Origin: Pseudorhodoferax soli
Lineage (GTDB): Bacteria > Pseudomonadota > Gammaproteobacteria > Burkholderiales > Burkholderiaceae_C
DNA length: 64,000 nucleotides
Assembly (NCBI RefSeq): GCF_003337555.1
Contig: NZ_QPJK01000008.1
Coordinates: 310,001 to 374,000, forward strand
Reading direction: 5' to 3'
Positions 8,686-16,699 of the stretch are shown here, piece by piece. Made by a program: the position numbers and the translations under genes. Numbering within the stretch: position 1 is the stretch's first letter; every line of letters starts with the position of its first letter. The notes beneath the pieces are model-generated. The model made no database searches. It was given only the letters and a program-made list of their open reading frames with translations, and was not told where the DNA came from.

Positions 8686-8806
8686 CAGGGTGAGGATCAA
8701 CAATCGGAAGATTCTTGCCCTGTGAATATCTCTTTCGCATTTCTGCCCGCGGCAATGGCTGGTGCGGTACCGATGAAAAAATGATGGCGACAACCCGGAG
8801 TAGAAA

Positions 8807-9595
8807 ATGGATTTTGTCAAATTAGGTCTTGTTGCCGCGGCAGCCTTATCGGCGGCCCCGGCGTTCTCGTCCCAGGTCACGCAATGGGATTACATCGTGG
8901 ACAGCGCCTTCGATGCCGCGCAAACCACGTTCTCGGCCGGACGCGCGTCGAGCAGCGGCACAGTGGCGCCGTCCAACCTGCAGATCAGCTGGGGCGTGGG
9001 GAACGGCAACGTCGGCGTGAACCGCAGCGCGCTGCAGATCTCGGCCACGCCGAGCAGCGGCGTGCTGGTGACCGACGGCGCATCGCAGCTGGCCAACACC
9101 TACACGCACATCAACAACGGCAACCTGGGTCGCAACAGCGTGTCGCTGCTGACGACGCAGATCGACGCGCAGCTGCAATTGCGGCCCAGCGGCTCCGGTC
9201 TGCCCTACGCCTCCTACCTGGCGAGCTACACGGTCCACTTCGCGGAGACGCCCAACGTGTCCGGCACCTGTGCGGTGCAGAGCGCGGTTGCGTGCGACGA
9301 CATCTTCGTCATCGCCGGTTCGCTCAACGAGGCGTTCGTGTACGACGGCTTCGAGTACTTCGTGAGCTTCTTCGCGGCGCCTGCGCTGGGCACCCTGGAC
9401 GACGCCGTCTGCGCGGCAGCGGCGGCTGGTCCCGGCTGCATCGGCTTCACCACGCAGGAGTTCATGACGACGAACGTCAACTTCAACCTGGCGATCACCA
9501 GCAGGGCCATCGAGGTGCCGGAACCAGGGTCCATCGCCTTGCTGGGCGCGGGCCTGCTCGGACTGGTGGGTCTGGGTCGACGCCGCCTGCGCTGA
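8807..9595 (+). CDS. THxN-family PEP-CTERM protein
   Basis: A 262-aa exported protein with a short signal peptide (VKLGLVAAAALSAAPAFS). It carries the TYTHINN motif (THxN, residues ~103-109) that names a PEP-CTERM subfamily, and three to four cysteines in the middle. The C-terminus is VPEPGSIALLGAGLLGLVGL followed by GRRRLR, a canonical PEP-CTERM tail recognised by exosortase. It is probably surface-bound or secreted with exopolysaccharide. It is a single gene after an AT-rich leader; no partner is adjacent. Confidence 0.88.
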   Translation: MDFVKLGLVAAAALSAAPAFSSQVTQWDYIVDSAFDAAQTTFSAGRASSSGTVAPSNLQISWGVGNGNVGVNRSALQISATPSSGVLVTDGASQLANTYTHINNGNLGRNSVSLLTTQIDAQLQLRPSGSGLPYASYLASYTVHFAETPNVSGTCAVQSAVACDDIFVIAGSLNEAFVYDGFEYFVSFFAAPALGTLDDAVCAAAAAGPGCIGFTTQEFMTTNVNFNLAITSRAIEVPEPGSIALLGAGLLGLVGLGRRRLR

Positions 9596-9692
9596 GGCCG
9601 GTTGGAACCGGGCCGCGCGCCCGGGGCGCCGGCGCGTTCTCCAGCGCCTGCACCGGCGCTCGGTCAGCGCGGCTGCGCGGTGTTGGCGATGG

Positions 9693-10673
9693 TTACTGGT
9701 TCAGCCGGATGTCGAAGGCCTTCACGATGCCGGCGTTGCGCTGGTATTCGGCGCGCACCGATTGCGCCATCTGCTCTGGCTCCAGGTCTTCCACCAGGTC
9801 GAAGCCGTTGGCCACCAGCTGCTCGCGCACGCGCGGCTGGGCGGCCGCCCGCAGCACGGCGGCGTGGATTTTGCCCATCAGTTCGGCCGGCACATTGCCG
9901 GCGGCCACCAGGCCCACCCAGTTGCTGAAGTCCAGTTCGGGGTAGCCCTGTTCGGCCAGCGTGGGCACGTCGGGCAGCTGCGGCGAACGCGCCTTGGCGG
10001 CCACGCCGTAGACCTGCAGCTTGCCGGCCGCGACCATGGCCCGTGAGGTGGACAGGCCGTCGAACATGATCGGGATGGTGCCGGCCATCACCTGCACCAG
10101 CGCGGGCGGCGAGCCGGGAAACGGCACGTGCTGCAGGTCCAGCCCGGCCTTCTGGTTGAAGATCACGCCGGCATAGTGCGAGCTGGTGCCCGCGCTGTAC
10201 GAGGCAAAGCTGAGCTTGCCCGGCTGGCTCTTCAGCTGGGCGACCAGGCCCTTCAGGTCCTTCGGCAGGCCCGGCGTGCCGACCAGCACCATGGTGCCGC
10301 GCGCGACGAAAGCCACGGGCTTCACGTCGACGAGCGGGTCGAAGCTGCCCTTCATGACCAGCGGAATCTCGGTCAGCACATTGCTGGCCGTGAACATCAG
10401 CGTCTGGCCGTTCGGCGGCGCGGCGCGCAGCGCCTGCACGCCGATGGCACCGCCGGCGCCCGGCTTGTTGTCGACGATCACCGGCTGGTGGATCTCGCGC
10501 GCGAGCGCCTCGGCGACGATGCGCGCGGCCACGTCCATGGTGCCGCCGGGCGGCGCCGGCACGACGATGCGCACGGGCTTGTCGGTCCAGGCGTGGGCGG
10601 GTGACAGCAGCAGCGCGGCGCCCAGGGCGAGCAGCGTGCGGCGTGCGGTGGGGAGGAAATTCGGGGTGGTCAT
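9693..10673 (-). CDS. Bug/TctC-family tripartite tricarboxylate transporter substrate-binding protein
   Basis: A 326-aa periplasmic binding protein. It has a signal peptide ending SPAHA, then the family opening KPVRIVVPAPPGGTMDVAAR, the NKPGAGGAIGVQAL ligand-loop region, and DVPTLAEQGYPELDFSNWVG near the C-terminal lobe. Bug proteins capture carboxylated or amide ligands for TctAB carriers or for signalling and are hugely expanded in Burkholderiales. ATG at 10673 has a CAGGAGA ribosome site. It follows the porin gene on the same strand by 28 bp, and no TctAB membrane pair is nearby. The two probably form an uptake operon controlled by the divergent AraC-type regulator. Confidence 0.9.
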   Translation of the reverse strand: MTTPNFLPTARRTLLALGAALLLSPAHAWTDKPVRIVVPAPPGGTMDVAARIVAEALAREIHQPVIVDNKPGAGGAIGVQALRAAPPNGQTLMFTASNVLTEIPLVMKGSFDPLVDVKPVAFVARGTMVLVGTPGLPKDLKGLVAQLKSQPGKLSFASYSAGTSSHYAGVIFNQKAGLDLQHVPFPGSPPALVQVMAGTIPIMFDGLSTSRAMVAAGKLQVYGVAAKARSPQLPDVPTLAEQGYPELDFSNWVGLVAAGNVPAELMGKIHAAVLRAAAQPRVREQLVANGFDLVEDLEPEQMAQSVRAEYQRNAGIVKAFDIRLNQ

Positions 10674-10701
10674 GGCGTCTCCTGTTCGTGGTGCGTGGGC
10701 G

Positions 10702-11952
10702 TCAGAACGTGTGGCGCAGGCCGGCCATCCAGGCACTCACATTCTTGCCGGCGGCGACTGGCGTGGCATAGACGGGGCTCAGGTTCATGTTGCCGCCCGC
10801 GTTGCGCACGGACGCGCCCTGGGCGTACAGCATCGTGCGTTTGGACAGTGCGTAGTCCACGCCGGCCGCGAACTGGGTGGCCTGGTGGCCGGCGTTGGTG
10901 TTGTCCGTCATGCGGTAGTAGCCGGCCGTCAGGTTCACCAGCGGCGCGATGCGCCAGCCCGCGGCCACGGTCCACAGGTTCAGGCTGGCCGAGCCGCCCG
11001 GCACCAGCGCGCGCGCCGGGTTGCGCGCGCGGTAGACGGCTGCGCTGACGGTGTAGGCATCCCAGGTGTACAGCGCGCCGAGCGACACCAGCCGGTTGGT
11101 GTGGGCGGTGGGCGTGAAGCCCGCGGCAGTGGCGGCGGCCTGGCCGGCGGCGGCGTTGCCGAGCGCCGCGGTGTAGAGCGCGGTGGCGGCCGGCAGGTTG
11201 TTGCCGTGGCCGTCGTACAGCAGGGCCGACAGGCGCAGCCTGCCGTCGTTGTAGAGCAGCGTGGCGCTCTGCTGCCGGTTCGCGCTCGACGCGCCGTTGC
11301 CTTCGCCGAAGGCATGGCTCAGGTTCAGCGTCAGGTGCTGCCAGGTGGGCGAGGTGTAGACGACGGCGTTGTCGTTGTAGATGGCGCCGAAGGCCGCGTT
11401 CGAGTTGTTGCCGATGAACACCCCGCTGGCGCTGTTGAGCCCCACCAGCGCCGTCAGCGCGCTGCCGAAGTAGCGCGCACCACGCGCGTCGGTGCTGGCC
11501 ATGGCGAAGTACATCGGCGTGACCTGGCGGCCCAGCTTGAGCTGCCCGAACGGCCCCGAGAGCCCGACCACCGAGAACTGGTTGAACGCCGCCGTGGCCG
11601 ATGCGCTGTTGGGCCCGCCGATGGTGCCGCTGGCGGTGTTGACGTTGCCCTGCAGCTGGAAGAAGGCGCCATAGCCGCCGCCCAGGTCTTCGTGCCCGCG
11701 CAGGCCCCAGTTGCTGGCGCCCAGGCCGCCGTCCTTGTAGCCCGTCAGCCGCGCGCCGGTGCTGGCGGCCGGCACGTAGCCGGCCCTGCCGGCCGAGGTG
11801 TTGGAGATCGACAGCACGCCGGCGTCGAGCACGCCGTACAGGCTCACGCCCGCAGTTGCGGGCGGGGGCGTCTGGGCCAGGGCCGGGCCGGCCAGCAGGG
11901 CCAGGCCGGCGAGGCCGAGCAGGGGTGCGCAGGACGCGCTGCGGTGTTTCAT
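10702..11952 (-). CDS. Gram-negative general porin (Burkholderiales type)
   Basis: A 416-aa outer-membrane porin. It has a signal peptide ending PALAQ, then the diagnostic SVSLYGVLD-type first strand (VSLYGVLDAGV), a GLRGHEDLGGGYGAFFQLQG strand pair, FGQLKLGRQVTP in the constriction-loop region, and a C-terminal Phe (AGLRHTF) recognised by the BAM machinery. The length and 16-strand pattern fit the family. ATG at 11952 follows AAGGAGA. It is the first gene of a probable porin-Bug operon and divergent from an araC-type gene whose putative operator repeats lie between them. Confidence 0.92.
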   Translation of the reverse strand: MKHRSASCAPLLGLAGLALLAGPALAQTPPPATAGVSLYGVLDAGVLSISNTSAGRAGYVPAASTGARLTGYKDGGLGASNWGLRGHEDLGGGYGAFFQLQGNVNTASGTIGGPNSASATAAFNQFSVVGLSGPFGQLKLGRQVTPMYFAMASTDARGARYFGSALTALVGLNSASGVFIGNNSNAAFGAIYNDNAVVYTSPTWQHLTLNLSHAFGEGNGASSANRQQSATLLYNDGRLRLSALLYDGHGNNLPAATALYTAALGNAAAGQAAATAAGFTPTAHTNRLVSLGALYTWDAYTVSAAVYRARNPARALVPGGSASLNLWTVAAGWRIAPLVNLTAGYYRMTDNTNAGHQATQFAAGVDYALSKRTMLYAQGASVRNAGGNMNLSPVYATPVAAGKNVSAWMAGLRHTF

Positions 11953-12031
11953 CGTTGTCTCCTTGCAGGTCTTCTCTGGTGGAAGCCGTGGCCCGATGCT
12001 AGGGAGACTCCCCAGGCCGCAGTTGATGATC

Positions 12032-12059
12032 TGGGACACATACTTGCGCACTTGGGACA
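12032..12059. promoter_or_regulatory. Putative AraC-type operator: TGGGACA direct repeat, 21-bp spacing
   Basis: TGGGACA occurs at 12032-12038 and 12053-12059, exactly two helical turns apart. It lies between the porin start (11952) and the start of the AraC-family regulator (12066). AraC-family proteins bind direct repeats with this spacing, using one of their two helix-turn-helix units per half-site pair. The repeats sit directly next to the regulator's own start, so they could serve autoregulation as well as porin control. Confidence 0.5.
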
Positions 12060-12065
12060 TCGCCC

Positions 12066-13076
12066 GTGACCGACACCCTGCTACCCATCCGCAGCGCCAG
12101 CCTGCGCGGCTACACCGAGCTGGTGCACGCGCTGGGCCACGACCCGCAGCCGCTGCTGCGCGCGGCCGGCCTCTCGGCGCGGCTGTTGAAGGACCCCGAA
12201 ACGCTGATCTCGTCCGACGCGGTCTGCGAACTGCTGGAAGACACGGCCGCCGCCACGCGCACCGAGGACTTCGCGCTGCGCCTGGCCGCCATGCGCGACC
12301 TGTCCAACCTCGGGCCCATCAGCCTGGTGCTGCGCGACGAGCCCACGCCGCGCCAGGCGCTGGACACGCTGTGCCGCTACCTGCGGCTGCTGAACGCCTC
12401 GCTCGTCACGCGCATCGAGGAGGTGGGCAGCGCCGTGCTGATCCGCGAAGACCTCGTGCTGCGCCGCCCGCGCGCCATGCGCCAGTCCATGGAACTGGCC
12501 ATTGGCGTGATGTTCCGCATCCTGCGCGAGCTGATCGGCCCGCAGTGGCGGCCGCTGGGCGTGGGCTTCACGCACCGGCCACCGGCCGACCCGGCGGCGC
12601 ACCGCGCCTTCTTCGGCCGCCGCGTGGCCTTCCACCAGGACTACAACGGCCTGCTGTGCGCGGCCGCCGATCTGCAGATCGCGCAGGCGCCGAGCAACCC
12701 GGGCGTGGCGGGCTTTGCGCGCGGCTACCTCGAATCAGCGCTGTCGAGCCGGCGCGTCGGCTCGGTCGAGACGGTGCGCCAGCTGATGCTGGCCCTGCTG
12801 CCGGGCGGGCGCTGCACCGCGCAGCAGGTGGCCCACCACCTGCGCATGGACCGGCGCACGCTGCACCGGCACCTGGCGGCCGACGGCCTGGGCTTCACCG
12901 GCCTGCTGCAGCAGGTGCGCGTGGACGTGGCGCAGCGCCATCTGCGCGAGAGTGATTTGCCGCTGGCCGACGTGGCTGCGCTGCTGGGCTTCTCGTCGGC
13001 CAGTGCGTTCAGCCACTGGTTTCGGGCGAGCTTCGGGTGCAGCGCGCTGCAATGGCGCAGGCAGGCGGGGGCGTAG
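12066..13076 (+). CDS. AraC-family transcriptional regulator (arabinose-binding-like N-domain, OruR/GadX type)
   Basis: A 336-aa DNA-binding regulator. The N-terminal ~200 residues follow the pattern of the arabinose-binding-like domain with no cupin motif (RGYTELVHALGHDP, then DFALRLAAMRDLSNLGPISL). The C-terminal AraC domain has CTAQQVAHHLRMDRRTLHRH as its first helix-turn-helix and LADVAALLGFSSASAFSHWF as its second. The start codon appears to be GTG at 12066. It is divergent from the porin-Bug pair, which is the likely target. It is a clear paralogue of the regulator at 13702-14700, with the same architecture and the same blocks. Confidence 0.9.
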   Translation: MTDTLLPIRSASLRGYTELVHALGHDPQPLLRAAGLSARLLKDPETLISSDAVCELLEDTAAATRTEDFALRLAAMRDLSNLGPISLVLRDEPTPRQALDTLCRYLRLLNASLVTRIEEVGSAVLIREDLVLRRPRAMRQSMELAIGVMFRILRELIGPQWRPLGVGFTHRPPADPAAHRAFFGRRVAFHQDYNGLLCAAADLQIAQAPSNPGVAGFARGYLESALSSRRVGSVETVRQLMLALLPGGRCTAQQVAHHLRMDRRTLHRHLAADGLGFTGLLQQVRVDVAQRHLRESDLPLADVAALLGFSSASAFSHWFRASFGCSALQWRRQAGA

Positions 13077-13159
13077 GTCGGCAAGCCACTGTCGCCCGTC
13101 CTGGCAACAGGCTTGTGGCAAGCTATCGCCTCCTGAGGACCATCGTGATCGGACCGGCC

Positions 13160-13387
13160 ATGTCAGCCACCCTTGAGATTCTGCAGGCCCAGATTCTGGG
13201 TCTGTCAAAGGAAGATCGTTCCCGCCTGCTCGAACGGCTGGTCGCCAGCCTGGATGTGGATGCCGACGCGGAGCAAGAGTGGGAGACGGTGGCCGCGGAA
13301 CGCGACGCGGAGTTGGCTTCCGGCACCGTCGCAGGCGTTCCGCTGGAAGATGCAATGGCCCGGCTTCGGGCCCGCTTCCCCGGATGA
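13160..13387 (+). CDS. Antitoxin of a type II toxin-antitoxin pair (addiction module component, RelB-like)
   Basis: A 75-aa acidic protein, MSATLEILQAQILGLSKEDRSR..., with the LSxxDRxxLLExLVxSL pattern of the small addiction-module antitoxins found next to ParE/RelE toxins. These bind the cognate toxin through the C-terminal half and usually repress their own operon. The stop overlaps the toxin start (ATGA), which is typical of the arrangement. GTG at 13146 is an alternative start that would add five residues. Confidence 0.8.
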   Translation: MSATLEILQAQILGLSKEDRSRLLERLVASLDVDADAEQEWETVAAERDAELASGTVAGVPLEDAMARLRARFPG

Positions 13388-13677
13388 GCATCTTCCTGCA
13401 TCCCCTGGCGGAACAAGACCTCGAGGAAGCCGCATCCTTCTACGAGCGCGAGGGCTCACCTGCGGTAGCTGCCAGGTTCCTTGCAGAGTTCTACCGGGTC
13501 GCCAAACTCCTGCACGCGAACCCCGGCATCGGCACCCCCAGAACGAAAGGCCGCAGGGGCTTTCCGACCACAGGGTTCCCCTACACAGTCATCTACCGCG
13601 CATATCCTGCGGACATCCACGTTCTCGTGGTCAAACACGACAGGCGCCGCCCGGACCACGGTGGCGGGCGCAGCTGA
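13384..13677 (+). CDS. RelE/ParE-family toxin
   Basis: A 97-aa basic protein, MSIFLHPLAEQDLEEAASFYEREG..., with the family core: an N-terminal strand, a helix pair (AEQDLEEAASFYE; AARFLAEFYRVAKLL), an NPGIGTPR turn, then strands FPYTVIYRAYPADIHVLVVKHDRRRP. ParE-type members poison gyrase and RelE-type members cut mRNA on ribosomes; the sequence alone does not decide which. It is translationally coupled to the antitoxin. The module sits between two AraC paralogue genes. Confidence 0.85.
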   Translation: MSIFLHPLAEQDLEEAASFYEREGSPAVAARFLAEFYRVAKLLHANPGIGTPRTKGRRGFPTTGFPYTVIYRAYPADIHVLVVKHDRRRPDHGGGRS

Positions 13678-13701
13678 GCGATAGGCCGACCGAGGCCGCC
13701 C

Positions 13702-14700
13702 TCACACGAGCGGCTTGCCCTGCCGCCGCCATGCCTCCGGCGCACACCCGAACTGGGCCACGAACCAGCGCGTGAATGCGCTGTGCGTGCTGTAGCCCAG
13801 CATGGCCGCCACCTGCCCCACGCCATAGCGCGCGTTGGCCAGGTACTGGCGCGCCAGGTCGCGCCGCACCTCGTGCAGCAGCGCCGCGAAGGTGGCGCCC
13901 TCGGCGTCGAGCTGGCGCTGCAGCGTGCGCAGGCTGGTGCCCAGGCCCTGCGCCACCGCCTCGCAGGTGGCGCGGCCCGTGGGCAGCATCAGGTAGATGG
14001 CCCTGCGCACCTGCTGCTGCGCCGAGTCGCGGCCGGGCGATTGCGCCTCGACCAGGCCTTGCGCGTAGCGCGCCAGGCCCGGGTCGGCAGCCGGGTTGGG
14101 CACGTCCAGATCGGCCGCCGCGCAGGCGAAGCCGTTGAAGCCGCTGTCGAACACCAGCCGGCAGCGGAACAGCTGCCGGTGCAGGCCCGCATCGGCCGGC
14201 GCGCCGTGCGCGAAGTGCACGCTGACGGGGCGCCAGCGCTCGGCGAACAGCGCGGCGCACATGCGGTACAGCACGCCGATGGCCAGCTCCACCGACTGGC
14301 GCGCCGGCAGGCTGGAGACGATCTCCTCGCGCACGATCACCAGGCGGCCCGCGTCCTCGGTCTGCATCGCCAGCGATTCGTTGACCAGGTGCAGGTAGGC
14401 GATGAGCGTGGCCAGCACGGCGCGCAGCGTGGGCTGGTGCGTCAGCAGCAGGCTGACCACGCCGAGGTCGGACAGCTGGCGCGAGCGCGCCATGCGCAGC
14501 CCGAAGTTGTCGCAGCCCGTGGCGGCGGCGGCCTGCTCCAGCAGCTGCACCACGGCGCTCGTGGGGATGCGCTGGTCGGGCTGGCGCAGCACGCGGGGTT
14601 GGAGCCCCACGCGCCGCAGGGCCAGGGCGGCGTCGAGCCCGAGGCTGGCGGCCACCTCGGCGAAGTTCGTCAGCGCCGCCGCGCGCACCTGCACCGCCAT
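13702..14700 (-). CDS. AraC-family transcriptional regulator (arabinose-binding-like N-domain), paralogue of 12066-13076
   Basis: A 332-aa protein with the same plan as the regulator upstream: an N-domain with NFGLRMARSRQLSDLGVVSL and AIGVLYRMCAALFAERWRPVSV, then a C-terminal AraC domain with CEAVAQGLGTSLRTLQRQL and VGQVAAMLGYSTHSAFTRWF. ATG at 14700 follows AAGGGGGAC. It is divergent from the quinone-reductase/TauD/BKACE/YeiH operon, which it most likely controls. A 21-bp-spaced direct repeat lies in the shared intergenic region. Confidence 0.9.
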   Translation of the reverse strand: MAVQVRAAALTNFAEVAASLGLDAALALRRVGLQPRVLRQPDQRIPTSAVVQLLEQAAAATGCDNFGLRMARSRQLSDLGVVSLLLTHQPTLRAVLATLIAYLHLVNESLAMQTEDAGRLVIVREEIVSSLPARQSVELAIGVLYRMCAALFAERWRPVSVHFAHGAPADAGLHRQLFRCRLVFDSGFNGFACAAADLDVPNPAADPGLARYAQGLVEAQSPGRDSAQQQVRRAIYLMLPTGRATCEAVAQGLGTSLRTLQRQLDAEGATFAALLHEVRRDLARQYLANARYGVGQVAAMLGYSTHSAFTRWFVAQFGCAPEAWRRQGKPLV

Positions 14701-14727
14701 AACGTCCCCCTTGTGGTGGACGCGATT

Positions 14728-14755
14728 CTGGCATCGAAAGCTAAGCACCTGGCAT
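14728..14755. promoter_or_regulatory. Putative AraC-type operator: CTGGCAT direct repeat, 21-bp spacing
   Basis: CTGGCAT occurs at 14728-14734 and 14749-14755, two helical turns apart, in the 130-bp region between the AraC regulator start (14700) and the quinone oxidoreductase start (14831). The spacing is the same as for the repeat found at the paralogous regulator (12032/12053), which strengthens both readings. Confidence 0.5.
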
Positions 14756-14830
14756 GGATTGCAAAGCGCGCCGTGCCCCCGGTTCCTACAGTCCAGAGAC
14801 CGAATCCCCCCAACGAAAGCGAGACAAGCC

Positions 14831-15811
14831 ATGGCCACAGCCGTCAGATTCCACACCACCGGAGGCCCCGAAGTGCTGCGTGTCGAGCAGGTGCAGGTCG
14901 GCGAGCCCGGCCCGGGCCAGGTGCTGCTGCGCCATGTGGCCGTCGGGTTGAACTACGCCGACACCTATTTCCGCAACGGCACCTACCCTGTGCCGCTGCC
15001 CAGCGGCATCGGCGTCGAGGGCGCGGGCGTGGTGCAGGCGCTGGGCGCCAACGTGCACCACGTGGCCGTGGGCGACCGCGTGAGCTACACGGGCTTCGTC
15101 AACACCCTGGGGGCCTACAGCACGGAGCGCCTGGTTCCCGCCGATGCGCTGATCAGATTGCCGGAGGCGATCTCGTGCGAGACGGCGGCGGCCATGACCA
15201 TGCGCGGCCTGACGTCCGCCTACCTGATGCGCCGCATCCACCCGTTCAAGGCGGGCGACACCATCCTGCTGCACGCCGCGGCGGGCGGCGTCGGGCTGAT
15301 CGTGGCGCAGTGGGCGGCTCTGCTGGGGCTCACGGTGATCGGCACCGTCTCCACCGAGGCCAAGGCCGAACTGGCGCGCGCGCATGGCTGCACCCACACG
15401 ATCGACTACAGCCACGAGGACGTGGCGCAGCGCGTGCGCGAACTGACCGGCGGGCGCGGCGTGGACGTGGTGTTCGACAGCGTGGGCCAAAGCACCTTCA
15501 TGGCCTCGCTGGATTCGCTCAAGCGGCGCGGCCTGCTGGTCTGCGTGGGCACGGCCAGCGGTCCCATCCCGCCGTTCGACCCGGCGCTGCTGGCACGCAA
15601 GGGCTCGCTCTTCGTCACGCGCCCCGCGCTGGCCGACTACATCGCCGACCCGGCCGAGAAGGCCGAGCTGGCGGCCGAGGTGTTCGGCCACATCGCGGCG
15701 GGCCGCATCCGCATCGAGATCCACCAGCGCTATGCGTTGGAAGACTGCGTGCAGGCGCACCGCGACCTGGAATCGCGCAAGACGACCGGTTCGTCCATCT
15801 TCGTCATCTGA
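14831..15811 (+). CDS. Quinone oxidoreductase / zinc-independent MDR-family NADPH reductase
   Basis: A 326-aa medium-chain reductase. The N-terminal GroES-like fold has VGLNYADTYFRNGTYP and GIGVEGAGVVQALG. The Rossmann part has the nucleotide motif AAAGGVGLIVAQWA and GRGVDVVFDSVG. No structural zinc cysteines are present, as expected for the QOR1 group, which reduces quinones or enones with NADPH. It is the first gene of a four-gene run (reductase, TauD-like, BKACE, YeiH) with short gaps and faces an AraC regulator. In this setting it may reduce an unsaturated pathway intermediate rather than a quinone. Confidence 0.88.
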   Translation: MATAVRFHTTGGPEVLRVEQVQVGEPGPGQVLLRHVAVGLNYADTYFRNGTYPVPLPSGIGVEGAGVVQALGANVHHVAVGDRVSYTGFVNTLGAYSTERLVPADALIRLPEAISCETAAAMTMRGLTSAYLMRRIHPFKAGDTILLHAAAGGVGLIVAQWAALLGLTVIGTVSTEAKAELARAHGCTHTIDYSHEDVAQRVRELTGGRGVDVVFDSVGQSTFMASLDSLKRRGLLVCVGTASGPIPPFDPALLARKGSLFVTRPALADYIADPAEKAELAAEVFGHIAAGRIRIEIHQRYALEDCVQAHRDLESRKTTGSSIFVI

Positions 15812-15823
15812 GGAGCAGACGCC

Positions 15824-16672
15824 ATGCGCATCGAACCCCTGAGCTGCGCCCTGGGCGCCGAGTTGCTGGATGTGAGCCTGTCCGACGCCGCGCACGACGC
15901 CGCCCTGTTCGCCGAGATCAAGGCTGCACTGCTGGCGCACAAGGTGCTGTTCCTGCGCGGCCAGCACTTCAGCCGTGCTGAGCATGTGGCCTTCGCGCGC
16001 CGCTTCGGCGCGCTGGAAGACCACCCCGTGGCCGGCAGCGACCCGGAACACCCGGGCCTGGTGCGCATCTACAAGTCGCCCGATCAGCCGAACGACCGCT
16101 ACGAGAACTCCTGGCACAGCGACGGCAGCTGGCGCGAGACGCCGGCCATGGGCTGCGTGCTGCGCTGCGTGGAATGCCCGCCTGTGGGCGGCGACACCAT
16201 GTGGGCCAACATGGCGCTGGCCTACGAGAAGCTGCCGCAGCACATCAAGGACCTGATCGCGCCGCTGCGCGCCCGCCACAGCATCGAAGCCACCTTCGGC
16301 GCGGCCATGCCGCTGGACAAGCGGCTGGCGCTCAAGGCCCAGTTCCCCGACGCCGAACACCCGGTGGTGCGCACCCACCCGGAGACGGGCGAGAAGCTGC
16401 TGTTCGTGAACGGCTTCACCACGCACTTCACCAACTTCCACACCGCCGCCAACGTCAGGGTTGGCCAGGATTTCACGCAGGGCGCCAGCGCGCTGCTGCA
16501 GTACCTGGTCAACCAGGCCGCCATCCCCGAATACCAGGTGCGCTGGCGCTGGCAGCCCCACAGCGTCGCGATCTGGGACAACCGCGCCACGCAGCACTAC
16601 GCCGTGATGGACTACCCGCCCTGCCACCGCAAGATGGAACGCGCGGGCATCGTCGGCACGCCGACCTTCTGA
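15824..16672 (+). CDS. TauD/TfdA-family 2-oxoglutarate-dependent dioxygenase
   Basis: A 282-aa Fe(II)/2-oxoglutarate oxygenase. The iron ligands are visible as NSWHSDGSW (HxD) and a distal His in NRATQHYAVMDYP. The following Arg in CHRKMERAGIVG fits 2-oxoglutarate binding. The N-terminal segment LSCALGAELLDVSLSD is the TauD-type opening. Such enzymes hydroxylate a substrate and often release sulfite, phenol or an aldehyde. A GAGGAG ribosome site lies 13 bp after the reductase gene. A taurine- or sulfonate-type substrate is suggested only by the YeiH-like exporter two genes downstream. Confidence 0.88.
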   Translation: MRIEPLSCALGAELLDVSLSDAAHDAALFAEIKAALLAHKVLFLRGQHFSRAEHVAFARRFGALEDHPVAGSDPEHPGLVRIYKSPDQPNDRYENSWHSDGSWRETPAMGCVLRCVECPPVGGDTMWANMALAYEKLPQHIKDLIAPLRARHSIEATFGAAMPLDKRLALKAQFPDAEHPVVRTHPETGEKLLFVNGFTTHFTNFHTAANVRVGQDFTQGASALLQYLVNQAAIPEYQVRWRWQPHSVAIWDNRATQHYAVMDYPPCHRKMERAGIVGTPTF

Positions 16673-16699
16673 ACAACCACCCCAACGGAGACCCTTGCC

